DNA of 64,000 nucleotides from Fasciolopsis buskii (Eukaryota > Platyhelminthes > Trematoda > Plagiorchiida > Fasciolidae). Shown here piece by piece: positions 27,101 through 39,149 of the stretch. Every line of letters starts with the position of its first letter. Within the stretch, counting starts at the first letter, position 1. The stretch covers positions 144,834 through 208,833 of the forward strand of contig LUCM01002418.1 of NCBI GenBank assembly GCA_008360955.1, written 5' to 3'. The notes beneath the pieces are model-generated. The model had not been told where the DNA came from. It ran no database searches and saw nothing but the letters and a program-made list of their open reading frames with translations. Position numbers and translations under genes: made by a program.

Positions 27101-27490
27101 GTACTACAAACCATTTCAATCCAGTCTCTGGACTTTTTGTTACTTGTATAGTGCACTAAATATTCCACAATGGACATTTTAAAACGCTTTGCTTAGAATA
27201 GTGTTGACGGAATAAATGACAAAAGTTGAAATGGCACCGCCTTTTGACAGCTGGACCAAAGTAGGTTCCTTATGTGACGCAAAGTAAGGTTTCACTTGAC
27301 CTACCACTGCTTACAAACCGTTTCATTTAGTCCAATAAACAACTGAGGGGAATGACAAAAATTACTTTAACCTGCCCGATCTCTCATTGATTAGGCTTTG
27401 GTATTTCATTCGAAACCAAAGGAAAGGTATGAGTACATCTTTCGAAGAATTAAGCACATTTAGTTTATGAAAGATTAACTTTCCAGTGAA
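24151..27490. other. No gene recognised
   Basis: AT-rich sequence; includes a very AT-rich stretch around 25.1-25.3 kb and the (TA)n run at 25906. The 116-codon minus frame at 26738-27088 has no recognisable domain. Confidence 0.45.
25906..25921. repeat. (AT)n microsatellite
   Basis: Eight AT units. Confidence 0.9.
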
Positions 27491-27494
27491 GAAC

Positions 27495-27600
27495 AAAAAG
27501 ACTCATGCATTCGCAACCCATTATAAGGGACTTGCCATCCTAGATGCATCCTTGAGAATAGGCATTCCAACCACTAGACCACCACGATTAATAGTCTGGT
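27495..27600 (-). repeat. tRNA-derived SINE head, degenerate B box
   Basis: On the minus strand GGTGGTCTAGTGGTTGGAATG (A box core TGGTCTAGTGG, complement of 27571-27581) is a classic tRNA D-arm block. A degraded B box (GGGTTGCGAAT, complement of 27509-27519) lies about 60 bases downstream. The element is about 300 bases from the separate SINE at 27893-28086, and its sequence differs, so it belongs to another family. A 92-codon minus frame overlaps it (27521-27799) and is taken as repeat-derived, not a gene. Confidence 0.5.
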
Positions 27601-27892
27601 TAGTGTTTACCTTTGCAATTACACAGGATATAATTCGAAATCCGTCAGTGATCGGGCTCACAGGCCAACGGGACACAGTCGGTTGGATGCCGGTGTTCAT
27701 TTGACCTCTTCTGGCCACCGAAGCTGGTTGAATGGGAAGACCAAAGCTCCAAAACTTCAGAAGGTGCTGCAAATAACCAAAGGCACAAACCGAGGACAAC
27801 GCATACTTACCAGTTTTTTGCTGACCTATTGGTTTGGCTCCTTGATGTCATCACCGCCTGGGAGGCATGACTGACCAAATAAAATTAAACTT

Positions 27893-28086
27893 GAAATAAT
27901 TCACCATGTGATATCATCGCTCAACTCACCATAAAGAAACCATGGAAGCACTGTACAGCTGTTTCATCCTTGTTAGGAATCATCACCAGTGCATATCCAC
28001 CGCGCCCGAACTGCGACGCGAACCCGAACAAGGACGAACGGACGATTCTGAGTCGAACGCCTTAGCCATTACGCCACCGGGCAGGC
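27893..28086 (-). mobile_element. tRNA-Leu-like SINE with hammerhead-type body, copy 1
   Basis: A short non-autonomous retroposon read on the minus strand. The head has A box TGGCGTAATGG (complement of 28066-28076) and B box GGTTCGCGTCG (complement of 28014-28024), with the anticodon-loop-like CTCAGAA between them, which points to tRNA-Leu(CAG). It is followed by a hammerhead-like block (27942-28000) and a tail ending GAATTATTT. The same head and tail recur in the plus strand at 44.07-44.26 kb with few differences, which defines the family. No target-site duplication is visible. Pol III transcription from the head and mobilisation in trans by a LINE or PLE are inferred. Confidence 0.8.
27942..28000 (-). 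ncRNA. Hammerhead ribozyme homologue, core residue C3 lost
   Basis: Minus strand. Inner stem I GCACTG/CAGTGC and outer stem I GTGGA/TCCAT are intact, as are stem II (TCCT/AGGA with loop AACA), GAAA, a short stem III (AC/GT) and the TA before the expected cleavage site. The conserved CTGATGA reads GTGATGA, so C3 has become G (27986 on the plus strand). C3 pairs with G8 in active hammerheads, so this copy is expected to be inactive. Confidence 0.6.
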
Positions 28087-31000
28087 TGTCCAAGGTTTGT
28101 TCAACTTCACCACATGAGCACGTTGCACCTATCCTCTGAGAACGAAATTTATCAAGGTCAAATCTGATGACCTCGATCGCGAGCTCAATCCGTCATATCG
28201 GCATGTTTCATTTACTCGTTCATAGTAGTCGCCTTAAGGTAGGCCCGCACATTTGTACCGCAGTGGGCAAGAGTTCACCCGGTTCACCCAGTCCATCTCC
28301 GATGAGCAGGCGTAACCAGATTTGATGAGTAGGCAGATTTCTGAAGATAGTAACAGTTGCCCCAGAAGATAACTCCCGACCTACGCAATGTTTTTTTTTC
28401 TTTGAATAACTTCCAATGTTCACCTCCCACTTCGCAACCACGTTCGTTAGAGAACGTAAACTCTTTTAGGAGAAAGAGTTTCTTGTGATGTACCTTTTGA
28501 ATTACGACACAGGCCAATCCATTTAAAATTTTTCGCCTATTTTGAAGGGATGAAAAATCTGCAGGTTAATGCTGGTTTTTCAGAGACATTCTCGCCAAAA
28601 CTAGGGGACTGATATAAAAATCGAGTCCACTGATCTAGTTTCATTCAGACCGATTTAGTTCACAAGGAGGAGAAATATCCAAATCATACAAGCAAAATTA
28701 CGTCAGGATAACTGTCACAGATTAATCTGAGTACGAGATAGAACAGGGCAGTCAAACATTGTACATTATGCCCAACCCAAATCCAACTAACTCCCGAAAT
28801 GGTAAAGGCTCCGGATATCTGTTTCACATTTGTTGAGAATAATCAGGTCGTTTAAATGGGTAGTTTTTTTCACCCTCAAAGTTTGTGGTCAAGTTTCCCT
28901 TTTCATATTTCGTTATGCTGAACTCACTAATTTCGACAGCGGGTTTTTACGTAGAAAGAAAAACCGGGCCAAATTAAAGGACGGGTGGTGAGAAACTGCG
29001 CTTATCAAGTTCACTGGGAACAGTTTTGTGGGCATGACTGAATCTTGACCTCAGGATTCGCTCAACATATTCTGAGTTTTTCGGAGGATTATGAGTGACA
29101 AATTATGAATAATCTATATGTGACGTAGTTGGGCGATAAAGGAGTCAAATAAAGCGAAACCTGTTCCCGTTTATCCCAATGTATCGAAATGGAACATTGT
29201 ATTTTGACCGATATAAACAACCCAAACCGAGGGTCAAAGGGAATAGATGGATTTCTTCCTTCCGTTACATACTTATTAAGGTATTAAGATATTCTCGTTC
29301 GATTAGTCGACATAAATATGACTGTTATGTCATACCATGGACTGCTGCCGAAAAACCTGGAGAATTTTGACAGATTGCAGCAAATCAACAGCACTCGGAC
29401 AAGCAATAAATAGCGGATATTTTGGAGGTGATTTGCGTGGAGGGGTGACAGAACCTTGTCGGCAAACTGAAAAATCAAATCAAAGTTCGCCGTACTCCAA
29501 AAATATGATTTTATTCCAAACTTGGTGTTGAGAGAGCAAACCAGGGTGATCAGAGCAGCAGTGAGAAGATTGTGCGCAGGAACAAATTCGGTAATCGCAA
29601 AAGCATGATCAAAATGAATTTGACTTCACGGCTGCAGGGAGGACGGATCTGCTTTCGCGGGTGGCTTGGAAAACAAAGTAATTAGATAATTGCTCGGCCC
29701 ATTAATTTAGATTGACCTACCTAGTCGATAAACGCGTACCACAATGGTACAGTCCAAAAAGGTTAGCTGATCGTAATACTTCAGTTTTTTGTTGTAAATC
29801 AGTGCTACGATTGCCAGTAAACGATCTCCGATTGCAAGTAGACCAGGTTAGTTTCCTTTGAAAATTTCGTGACTTCGACTTAGTAGAGACTTAAACTTCC
29901 TGGGAAATTTTCTATTCCATCAAATGAATTCTTCCGACTGAAAATCGTGTAGGTGAGCCGAAATCATGGAGTAGACATTAAAACCCGTATTTGCTTCTAA
30001 ATTTACTTAACCAGACACAAACTTGGCACCTCCAACCGTGACAGTCGCGGAGCTGAAAGTTTATTTAGGACTGCAATGCAAAGAGGATGATGGTAATTAA
30101 CCATTACATAACTGATTGGGTACCGTTTATATTAAAATGCACTGGAGATCAACGACATTGCATTCGTAGCATAAATCACGAAGGACGCTTGTGGTAATTT
30201 ATGATGCCGTGTTCAAGTGCCTGTATCTAGGTCACTGAAATGAACCGTATGTGAGTCAAAGAATGGACAAATGAAAACAGTGAAACATGGGCTCGAAACC
30301 TGCCAGGATGATACAATCATTAAAGGAGCAGCTCACTGATCACGCACATGCGTGAGTTATGAAGCATATGTGATCAGACAATGGCAGTGAAGAGACACGC
30401 AAAGCTATTTGCAATGCTGATTGGAGAAGTCACCTGGTGTCAAGAACCCAGGAGTTCACGGATTTTATGCGTGAATTCCAATCCGTTAGGAGTAACTGGA
30501 TTCCTGCATTCAAACCAGTTAAACCGCTTCTTCAGCTTTCCATTAAAAACCTTGAAAAATGCATTTTTGATACTGCAGCAACCCTTTTTTAACACGATGA
30601 GTCCTAAACTTTTCGTAGTAAACATGAAAAGCAGTTAAAAACTCGCAAAATACCGCAAAATACTTGAAGAAATTGGTTCACAACGCTAAAAATCAAGGTT
30701 CATATGTAGATATGACAGAGTCTGTATCGACAAAACACAGATGCTGCAACGTAGCCACTTGACTGAGCTTATTAGGAGGTGAATCGAAGGACTACTTCCA
30801 AGGAAGAATAGAGATATGATAATAAAGTGGCAAAGTGATAATCCAAATTTTCTGGAGGTAGTGAACTTTCTGATAGTTTGCACTGACACTGATCCTTGGA
30901 ATCTAATGTTTTAGGGACCGAACGATGGGCTGTTGATAATAGTCCGTAAAAAATAGTGCGCGATTCGCGGTGCCGATTGTGACCAGCTGCATTCAAGTGA

Positions 31001-31800
31001 ATAAAGCATCCGTCGACCCAAAATGGTTAGAGGTTAGAATCCCAGGTGAATCTGGTGGCAGACAGCAGTTTGTTGTTGCCCGCGTCGTCATCATAGCTGA
31101 CCTTTTAAGAAATTATTCTGTTTGAAGCAAATTTTCGCCGTCAAGCTGGCTGGTCTTTTCTCGTAATGGGCTCTGTGGAGTGTACATTTTCCAATAAACT
31201 TATGCATCAGAATTGTAATGAAAGTTCAGGTTTAGAGGTCAGCATTTACTTCTAAAATTATTACCATAATTAACCAAAGTTTTGCAATAGACGTCCATAA
31301 ATATTCAACTGACAGATTGTGTAACTGCCCGTTTAATCCGCTTCATTGTTATCTATCCAGAATGGTATCTGTTCAATTAAATTCTCGCTGTTTTTACACT
31401 TATTTCGAGAAACGTAAACCAGAAAACGAATGTAGCTGAATGAAGAACTTATTCGGGATTGCACAAACACCTGTCCCGTTGTGCCCCATGGAAAGTCTAT
31501 CTGCAGATAACTCAAAATATTTGTAAATGATTGCATCAAGGCAGAAACAAGCATGGCGAAATTCACTCACGTTTCGCAGCAAAACATTATAATTCCTCAT
31601 TCTTTCTTCACACAAGCGCACTGTTATGCTGGTCAATTAGGTTTGCAGGCTAGTCATGTTCTGCTATTAGATCGCAAGACTGGCACGGTACGAGATAAAA
31701 CTGAAGATTTGCCAACAATATTGACATTTTTCTGCTAGAATCCAATCCCCAGTATTAATGACTTTAGTACAAGAAAGCTCGGAGGGGCCTTATGTTTGAA
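28087..31800. other. No gene recognised
   Basis: Short frames only. A small imperfect stem (CTGATCAC at 30336-30343 with GTGATCAG at 30370-30377) encloses an inner CACGCA/TGCGTG hairpin. No repeat or RNA gene identified. Confidence 0.4.
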
Positions 31801-31819
31801 ATTTATTCACTTATTGTTT

Positions 31820-32340
31820 TATACACCTTTTAGCGCAGTCGCTGCCTCTAGCACCTTCAGCCAGTCGTCTCGGTCCTAGTTCATTCCCAGAAAGCCTAAC
31901 CACGTGAGAACGATCAAATGGTCTCCAGTCCATCAACTCAACAGTTTTCCCTCATATGTCTCAATCAAATGGTTTACAGGTTCACAGAGAATGGAGCTCA
32001 TTGGCCGATTTCCCCCTGTCCCACAGCTTCACTGTCCATTATTTGATGCTCGTGACGAATCCCGTCTTTTCTCCTCTCTGAACACGTCACAAATCAGACG
32101 GCTTTCAATCCGTGTGCAAACTAGAGTGCCTGACTGACTCCGCACTTGACATCGAGCTTGTTGTCACTCCAGTTTCAAGCCAGTGTGTTCTTCAACTGAT
32201 GCAAAAGGAGTTTGGCAGCCAGTCTTGTTCTTCTGAGTGTAGTCAGGCTTCACCACTGCATGACTCCTCCCTCCGAAGAAAAGTGGCCTTGTGCATTTCG
32301 GCATCCTTGCGCAGTCTTTCCTAACACTTATTATGAGGTG
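31820..32340. other. GC-richer segment, possible old interspersed repeat
   Basis: Base composition is richer in C and T on the plus strand than its surroundings, with open frames of 77 and 70 codons overlapping at 31904-32324. The minus-strand end near 31820 reads AACAATAAGTGAATAAATTT, which resembles the 3' ends of some retroposons. I cannot identify an element or a protein. Confidence 0.25.
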
Positions 32341-32902
32341 ATGGATACAATGTGATTACGTGTGATAAATTTTCGTTCCATATTTAGCTTACTTGTTCAA
32401 AAAAATTGTGCAAACAGCTCGGCATCAGCAATCCGTCGATTTTTGTCCTTTCCCGTCAGTCAGCTCGGGTTATGCTCAGTTAATCAGAAAACCTCTTATG
32501 ACGTTCCATTTGATTTGGCTTGTTCTTATTTGGCCTTAACACGAGCGCCTGGGGAGTGTAGCAACCTTTTGTGTCATAGTCCAACCCATCAATGACAGAT
32601 ATCATTGAAAGTGTATGCCCTAGGGTTTGTGCTAGTGTGAGTACAACCATGGACACTGCTTACCTAAAGCGAGGGAGAGACGTCGGATGAACCTGACTGG
32701 GGAATCAAGCTGAATTTGTCCACTTATGGAAGGAACTGTTGGCCGGAACGGGAAACATGAAATAAAACAAGCAAGAAGGAACTAAGTTAAGATGGAAGGC
32801 GGCGAGCATTTGTTCATCCGTATAGTCGAAATGATTTAAGCTTGGGTTTCTGGAATGTCAAATGTTTCCCGAGTTTGTGGGGTCAATTTTTTTACTGTAG
32901 AT

Positions 32903-32948
32903 CGACTGTTTACTTAAATATAAATATTTACGGAAAAGTAAACAGTCG
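32903..32948. repeat. Perfect inverted repeat (13-bp arms, 20-base AT-rich loop)
   Basis: CGACTGTTTACTT (32903-32915) is exactly complementary to AAGTAAACAGTCG (32936-32948). The loop is almost entirely A and T. It could be a miniature inverted-repeat element remnant or an RNA hairpin; no target duplication is seen. Confidence 0.8.
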
Positions 32949-34029
32949 GCCCCCAAGATCTTGATAAACATAATGCCTACCAGTATGCCTGAAGAGGATT
33001 TTAGTTCTCCCTAAAGCCCATTAAAGGTCATGCGAGCAATGAGTAAAGAAAATTAAACAGGATGGATGCGTTTAGTTCAATGCACCGCTCATCCTTCAAA
33101 TTATTTTTTCGCGACTATGGAAAAACTTATTTGACTGGGAGAACTAAGTGTGACGAGGTTTTGCTAAATGTGTCCAACAGATTACTACAGATTTGTTTTG
33201 GCTGCTGACCACGACCTAATATTTGGTGACATGCCATCGCTTGTAAACGACATGAGCCTCGTGTGCCAAAAGTATCACATTTATTAATATATCACGAGTG
33301 CTAAGTGCAGACATTACAAAACAGTGTTTTGACGCGAAACTGCCAAGGTATTTTCGTGAGTGATTTAGGCTCTAATCCACATTTTTTATTGTCAGACTAT
33401 ACTAAAAATGACATAAACCAATTCAATGAGATTAAAATTTCAAAAAAGTATAATGAACTCTGTTGATAATTCAAAAGACGACCGACTACATCGTATTGCA
33501 AGCGCGAGACCCCGCACTTTTTCATTGAGATCAATAAATGAATGAAAGATGGCACCCATCAGTCTTCCCATGGCTCCTAAAAAACAAATATGCAAATAAG
33601 GTTTGTTTGTCATTTCGTTATTTGTTTTGGGTTTCCTGACGCTGGCCGCTACCCCTCCAATGCCACAAAATTTTCCGGCGCAACCTCTGCTCCGTGATGA
33701 GGACTTGAAAAAAATTCAGTTTGCCAAAGCTAGAACTGAGTAGTCTCGTCAGGGTACAAATACGAATACTTGTACTGATTAATGAGTACAAAAACTTGAA
33801 TGTACCACCTGCCCATTTTTTTCTGGCAGCGAAGAGTCCCTCGAAGAACTAATTTCTCACCGTTAAGTTGGCATAAAAGTCGAGCAAACTATGCAATGCA
33901 GTTTAGTTCCATCCCACTTGCTTTGTCTACACCGACTGCATAAAGCTGTACAGAGTCACAACTCATCGCACACATTTGTTTGACCAGGTAGTCTTATTCA
34001 TTTGCTTAAGACTATCTTGGGATTATTTA

Positions 34030-34039
34030 CCCCCCCCCC
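34030..34039. repeat. Poly-C tract
   Basis: Ten consecutive C on the plus strand, followed by a TTTCTTTCT pyrimidine run. Confidence 0.9.
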
Positions 34040-37000
34040 TTTCTTTCTGCCAGCTTAAATGTGGGTCGCTTTGCTAACTCACTCGCGAGTATTTACAAGT
34101 TACAATCAAATGCAGAAAGTAAATACTTGCAGTCATTCTGCGAACTCCAAAAGTGAACACTATGTGTATCGTTAACCTATTAGAACAAGCAGAATGTTGT
34201 GTCCATAATAGGATAAGTATTGCAAACCGTGCTATCGCTTTACAGCCTTATCCTGCAAAGCAAGATTTGAAAAACATTCATTTACTTTGCTAACAGTGTA
34301 GATGACATGGTATGATTGTTTGATAGGAAAAACATCATTTTTGCAGAAAAAAAGAATTTTGAGCTCACAAACAATAAATCAGTTTCATTGAATGTGAACC
34401 AATAGAAACACGAAGCCATTAGTCTGATCGAACAAGTCTCCACCCGGTCAGACATCGAAAAGATCGCGAATAAAAATCATCTTATGGAACTTTGTCTGTT
34501 TAACTACTTCGTGAATAAGTTTTTTTCACGCTCGGAACCTTACCGGTGATGGCAGTGAATCAGTCTGACAAGAATCACAAGGACAAGTGTGAGATGCAAT
34601 CAATTCAGTTTCAGTTTATTCTACTCTACTTCTTCCACTCATTCTATTTGACAAAAAATTAATTAAATCCCGTAAATTATCTGATATTTCTAATTGGAAA
34701 AGAGTAAGCAACCATTCCTCAAAATAGCGAGATTTTCCGAATGCGAAAAATGATAGCTGCGATACATATGTTTCTTTATGTAATGAACGATCCGTATTCC
34801 TCCGAGTTGTGTTCTCATCGGAGCAGACACTTTGCTAAGTTAAACCGTGGGACGGCTGCTCTCAACAGGCTGAATTATTATCAATTTTAACCTATTTAAT
34901 TATTTTATAAAAATGATCGCGACCGTTGTCCTTACTGTCATTTCTCTGATTTTACCTTGGATGAAGTTTGGCTGAAGTGGCGTGTTCATAAAAAAAATAT
35001 CGCCAGCTACATCCTTAGAGCTACTATATCTAACGTTCACCGTAACCAGCTCTCTTCGTAAAGTGACAGGAATGAATCTAGAACATATGTTCCGATCTTG
35101 TAGGTTAGACGACTGAAGCAAAATAAAAGCAAACTCGACTTGAATAAACATAGACAGTTAGCTGTGCGCTTGCCCTTAAGGTCTGCACCACAGACGGCTT
35201 GCCGCAGACGTCACTATAAAGGCTTGATTTTGAACGACAGGGAGTTCATTATTATTTTCAAAGCACTCCTCAGTCACCGAGCTAGAGACAAAGAAAGGCA
35301 GTGGTTGACGGAATCGCGTGCTAGAACCGCCCTGCTGAGAACCGGCCACACGATTTCCATCCGATCACAGATCATTTTCTACAACCAGGGCGGTCATTGC
35401 CAGCGCGATTCGAACTTTTGCGCCCTCAATTTGCGAAATGCTCATTTTATTTGATTATCAAGATTAGGCTGTTCCAAAACTAAGAATATCGCCTAGGCAT
35501 AACAGCTAATCAACACAGACCTTCACCGAAGCTGCTGGGGGGCATACTGTGACACCAAACTTCCCAGTCTAAATTGCTAATTTAAATTAGTTGCACTTAT
35601 TTATATTTAAGAACATAAGCGTCTAATGGCTACGCACGGACGTGTGTACTCATTTTTGATCGAATAAATATACCGGTTCTCATTATGTTCTGTTCCAGGG
35701 CCAACAGTGGTCACACATTACCGCACAATATTCCACTTTTTCGTCTCATTAATCCTTAGAAGCGAATAGCTCATATAACCACTCAACCAAGTTCCTCCTA
35801 CCCAGCAGAAAAATAGAAGCCGAAAAATTTATTTCGTCAATTTTCGCTCTACCATTATTGACGACCCTCGTATTTCATCTTCACTTCCTTCATTAATGTG
35901 AGAAAACTGAATCAGATCCGACTGGTTTATTATTTCCAGTAGACCTAAGTGAACCATATGACATGCAAATGCTGTTCATTTCGTTAAGAAATGATTATTC
36001 CGCGGCAGTTACAAAGGATATTATGCTGTCATACTAAAGAAACTGGCCTGAACTTCTGCCGCTTGCGTATCTGAGTAAGCACTACGTCTGTTCACTCAAA
36101 CTGAATAGTATGATCGAGATGTGTTTTCACTTTTGCCTTTTAGTTTCTTTTATCATGTTATAACGCGAAGAAAAGAAAGCTGCTCTACAAGATAGTAGAT
36201 AATCCCCCGCTGAAATATCGGAGTGTCCACTAGTAACCATTACTTGAATGTTCCGTTTAAAACTGTGATCACCCGAGAAAGTTTTGGAAGCTCTACTGTT
36301 AATGATAATCCGCTTGATCATGCACAGGCGTTAACTTCAATCACGTGAATGTATTAAAACACACTCTTCTGCTGATCATTTCGAAACACTTCTTCTTAGT
36401 ATAGAATAGTTTTTCACTTCTTATTTGTGATTTTATAGGCACCAACAATCAGAAGGAAGTAATTCTGCGGGTCTGACAGGTTTATAAACCAAGTAAATGT
36501 AAAACTGATATTAATAAAACATGATTTTCTAAAATTTAGGGGAAAGTAAATATTTCTTAACTATTCGATTAAGTGGATTTTAATCGTGCAAACTTGATGC
36601 GTTATAAAGTCTATCTGCCTCAAAGACAAGCAGGCTATACACTCAGAATAGGTTATTTCTTCCAGCAACACTAACCAAATACTCTGCCTCAAAAGTTGGC
36701 ATTCAGTCGAGACTAACATATGTGAAACCTGTAAATGCCTGGGATACTTTTGTCTACAAGTATCCGCTAAGTGTCCAAAACCTCTAAGATAAAACTATGA
36801 GCTCAATGACCCTAGTTGTTTTATATGAACCTTACAGGTTCAACCAATGTTCGTACAGATCTTACTTCTCTTTCAGTTTCTATGCTAATTTACTATTTCA
36901 TTATTGCGATTAACTATCCGCAGTTTCCATAATGAGAGGTTTGGTTCGTTATTTTTGTAGATCATTTCGTAATGCTTTGGTGATTGTATTTGCAAATCAA

Positions 37001-39039
37001 ATGATACACTGGGGTACAACTTCGCTGTGGCCTGCGTAGACAAACAACCAATCAGAACCGTGGCGGCATGCGAACGTGAAGTTGGGACCTACCCCAAGTG
37101 CCATTGGCTCGAAGAATTTCTGTAGCCAGTCTTTTTGTAATCATTAATTTAGCAAAGTTGACTTGTATCTAAACCGGCTGAGGCTAATTATCAAATCTTA
37201 CAAAGTTTAACATTCAGGATCTGGCTTAAAGGAAGTGACTTTTAAAGGAAATATCCTCCGGTTTCCAGGATGGTTGTTTCGTTTGCCAACTGGGAAGTTA
37301 CAAATAACAAGGGAAACGGAATTTTTCGTCCATGGGATTATTTGTGATGTCCGAGTAAGTAGCTGAGGGATTGAAATATGAATAAACTGGGACTAAGCGT
37401 CACCCAGTTTGTGTTAGTATCACTGCTATGTTTTGTTCTACTAACTCTGTCTACAGATACGGTGGATTTCAAGCTGTTATTCTTTATTGTGATTAACAGA
37501 ACACCTTGAATTATGCATCAGGTAAGTCATTGTAGAATTTCTTGATGAATCTATTGAATAAATGGTTAGCTTACTGATTGAACAACCCGCCTCTTCCCGA
37601 TCCTCTAACAAAATGGCTCTTTCTTTCCCCTGACCCAAAATTGTTGTAGAGGTGTTCTCGCTTATATGAATCTTGGATAGTGCAAAATATTCAGGACCAC
37701 CATAATGAAGTGGTTTTTATTTCAGTGTGTAGTTTAAAGTAGTTCCTCACACAATTGATCGTGACACCGGTTGACCCATCTAACGGACCTGTAAGACCAA
37801 ACGTACTGATGTATTGATCGCCATTCCTGATCTTTTTCTCTCTCCCCGCTCGCTGATTGAAGCACAAAGCCAGTAGGTAAGCAGAATCAAATTCGATCAT
37901 TCCTCATTTCAAGACGTCTAAGCATCCCAAATTCACCCAGTAATCATTGTGCTTTTATTAGGTGAGCAGTACGGTAATGCGTACACATTTATGCACTCAC
38001 GTGCACTGATCGATCTGCAATACTAACATGCAGGTCACATTTCAGAACTACGCTGATCTACCTACTCGAAGATGAGTGCGCATGGTAATGACAATAAAGC
38101 TAAACGAAGTCGGTTCTTGTTCCGGATGGAAAGAGAGTATACGCCAAGTTATTCGTGGTCAATAATCACGTGAGAACCGTCGCGGATTATTTCTCACTGA
38201 AGCTATTGCGAATATCATAACCTGTCAGTCTCGTTTACAAAGCAGATTCTGCAAACAGCATCAGAATTTTCTGCATATCTTCATTTTAATGGAATGTTTT
38301 GCAACAAAATTTTGTCCAAACGTGTCATCCTTATCCGCTGCGTTTAATAAATATCTCTAGGTCTCTACCGAGATTGTGCTGAAGAAACAGGTATTTCGTT
38401 CTCGGTTGTTTCTCTCTGGAACGGTACGCCGATAGGTACGGACACGCAGATGTCCCCATTGAATGTAAAGTAATTTTTCATATAACAGCAACTAAGAAAG
38501 TTCGACAGGCTACCCTGAACAAAGTCGAAATTGACCATCATTACATATCTTTAATTCGTTCCTCATACCCCAATTTTTCCTGAAGTTGCTGCCTTGGCTC
38601 CACAAGTTACAATTCACCATCTTTTCCGAGCTTCTGTGCTACTTCAATCATGCGCAAAAAGCAGAGCAATCGAGTTTATTATTAATTAATTAATTTTTTT
38701 TGACTTTAGGGCATTGCGCCAGTATGACAGATTGTCAATCATTTAAAGATTGCCATAATGACTATGATGGAAGGTAACGAATCAATCGAAGCAACTGGAG
38801 AAAAGTACATCTTAAATTTTGAAGCAGTGGACCTTCAATATGGATTTTAAGCTTACGGTTTATAGTGACTTTTTAAATGCTGTCGTAGACTGGAAATTTG
38901 AGATTACTTTCAGCTGTATGACTGCGATGATTGGGGGCTGAAAATAACAACTGTTTTGCTTGAATTTTTGATTTTCGGTAATTTGTGGCTGTTGACAATT
39001 TTTCCATTTAATACCAAAGAACACTAGTAGGTGACTACT

Positions 39040-39145
39040 GGATTATGTTTAAAATCATCAGCACATATCCATCGAGTCCCTAACTGGATTCGAACAGCCG
39101 ACGAATTATTGAAAATATGGCAAACTAAATTCTAAACTAACCGGA
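39040..39145 (-). mobile_element. Decayed SINE, distant relative of the 28/44-kb family
   Basis: On the minus strand a B box TGTTCGAATCC (complement of 39086-39096) follows a weak A-box-like TTAGTTTAGA. Downstream comes ATGGATATGTGCTGATGATT, which matches the start of the hammerhead-containing body of the SINEs at 28 and 44 kb (TGGATATGCACTGGTGATGATT in the former, allowing a three-base gap). The rest of the ribozyme and tail is not recognisable. Confidence 0.45.
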
Positions 39146-39149
39146 GCCA

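Larger units (their letters stand above)
32341..39040. other. No gene recognised
   Basis: AT-rich. Holds the hairpin at 32903-32948, a C10 tract, and a 104-codon plus frame at 35140-35454 in a somewhat GC-richer patch with no recognisable domain. Nothing else stands out. Confidence 0.4.

Noticed and set aside
27521..27799. 92-codon minus-strand frame as a gene
   Set aside because: Overlaps the tRNA-derived SINE head and reads like repeat-derived sequence.
35406..35416. B-box-like AGTTCGAATCG on the minus strand
   Set aside because: No A box at the expected distance; single short match.
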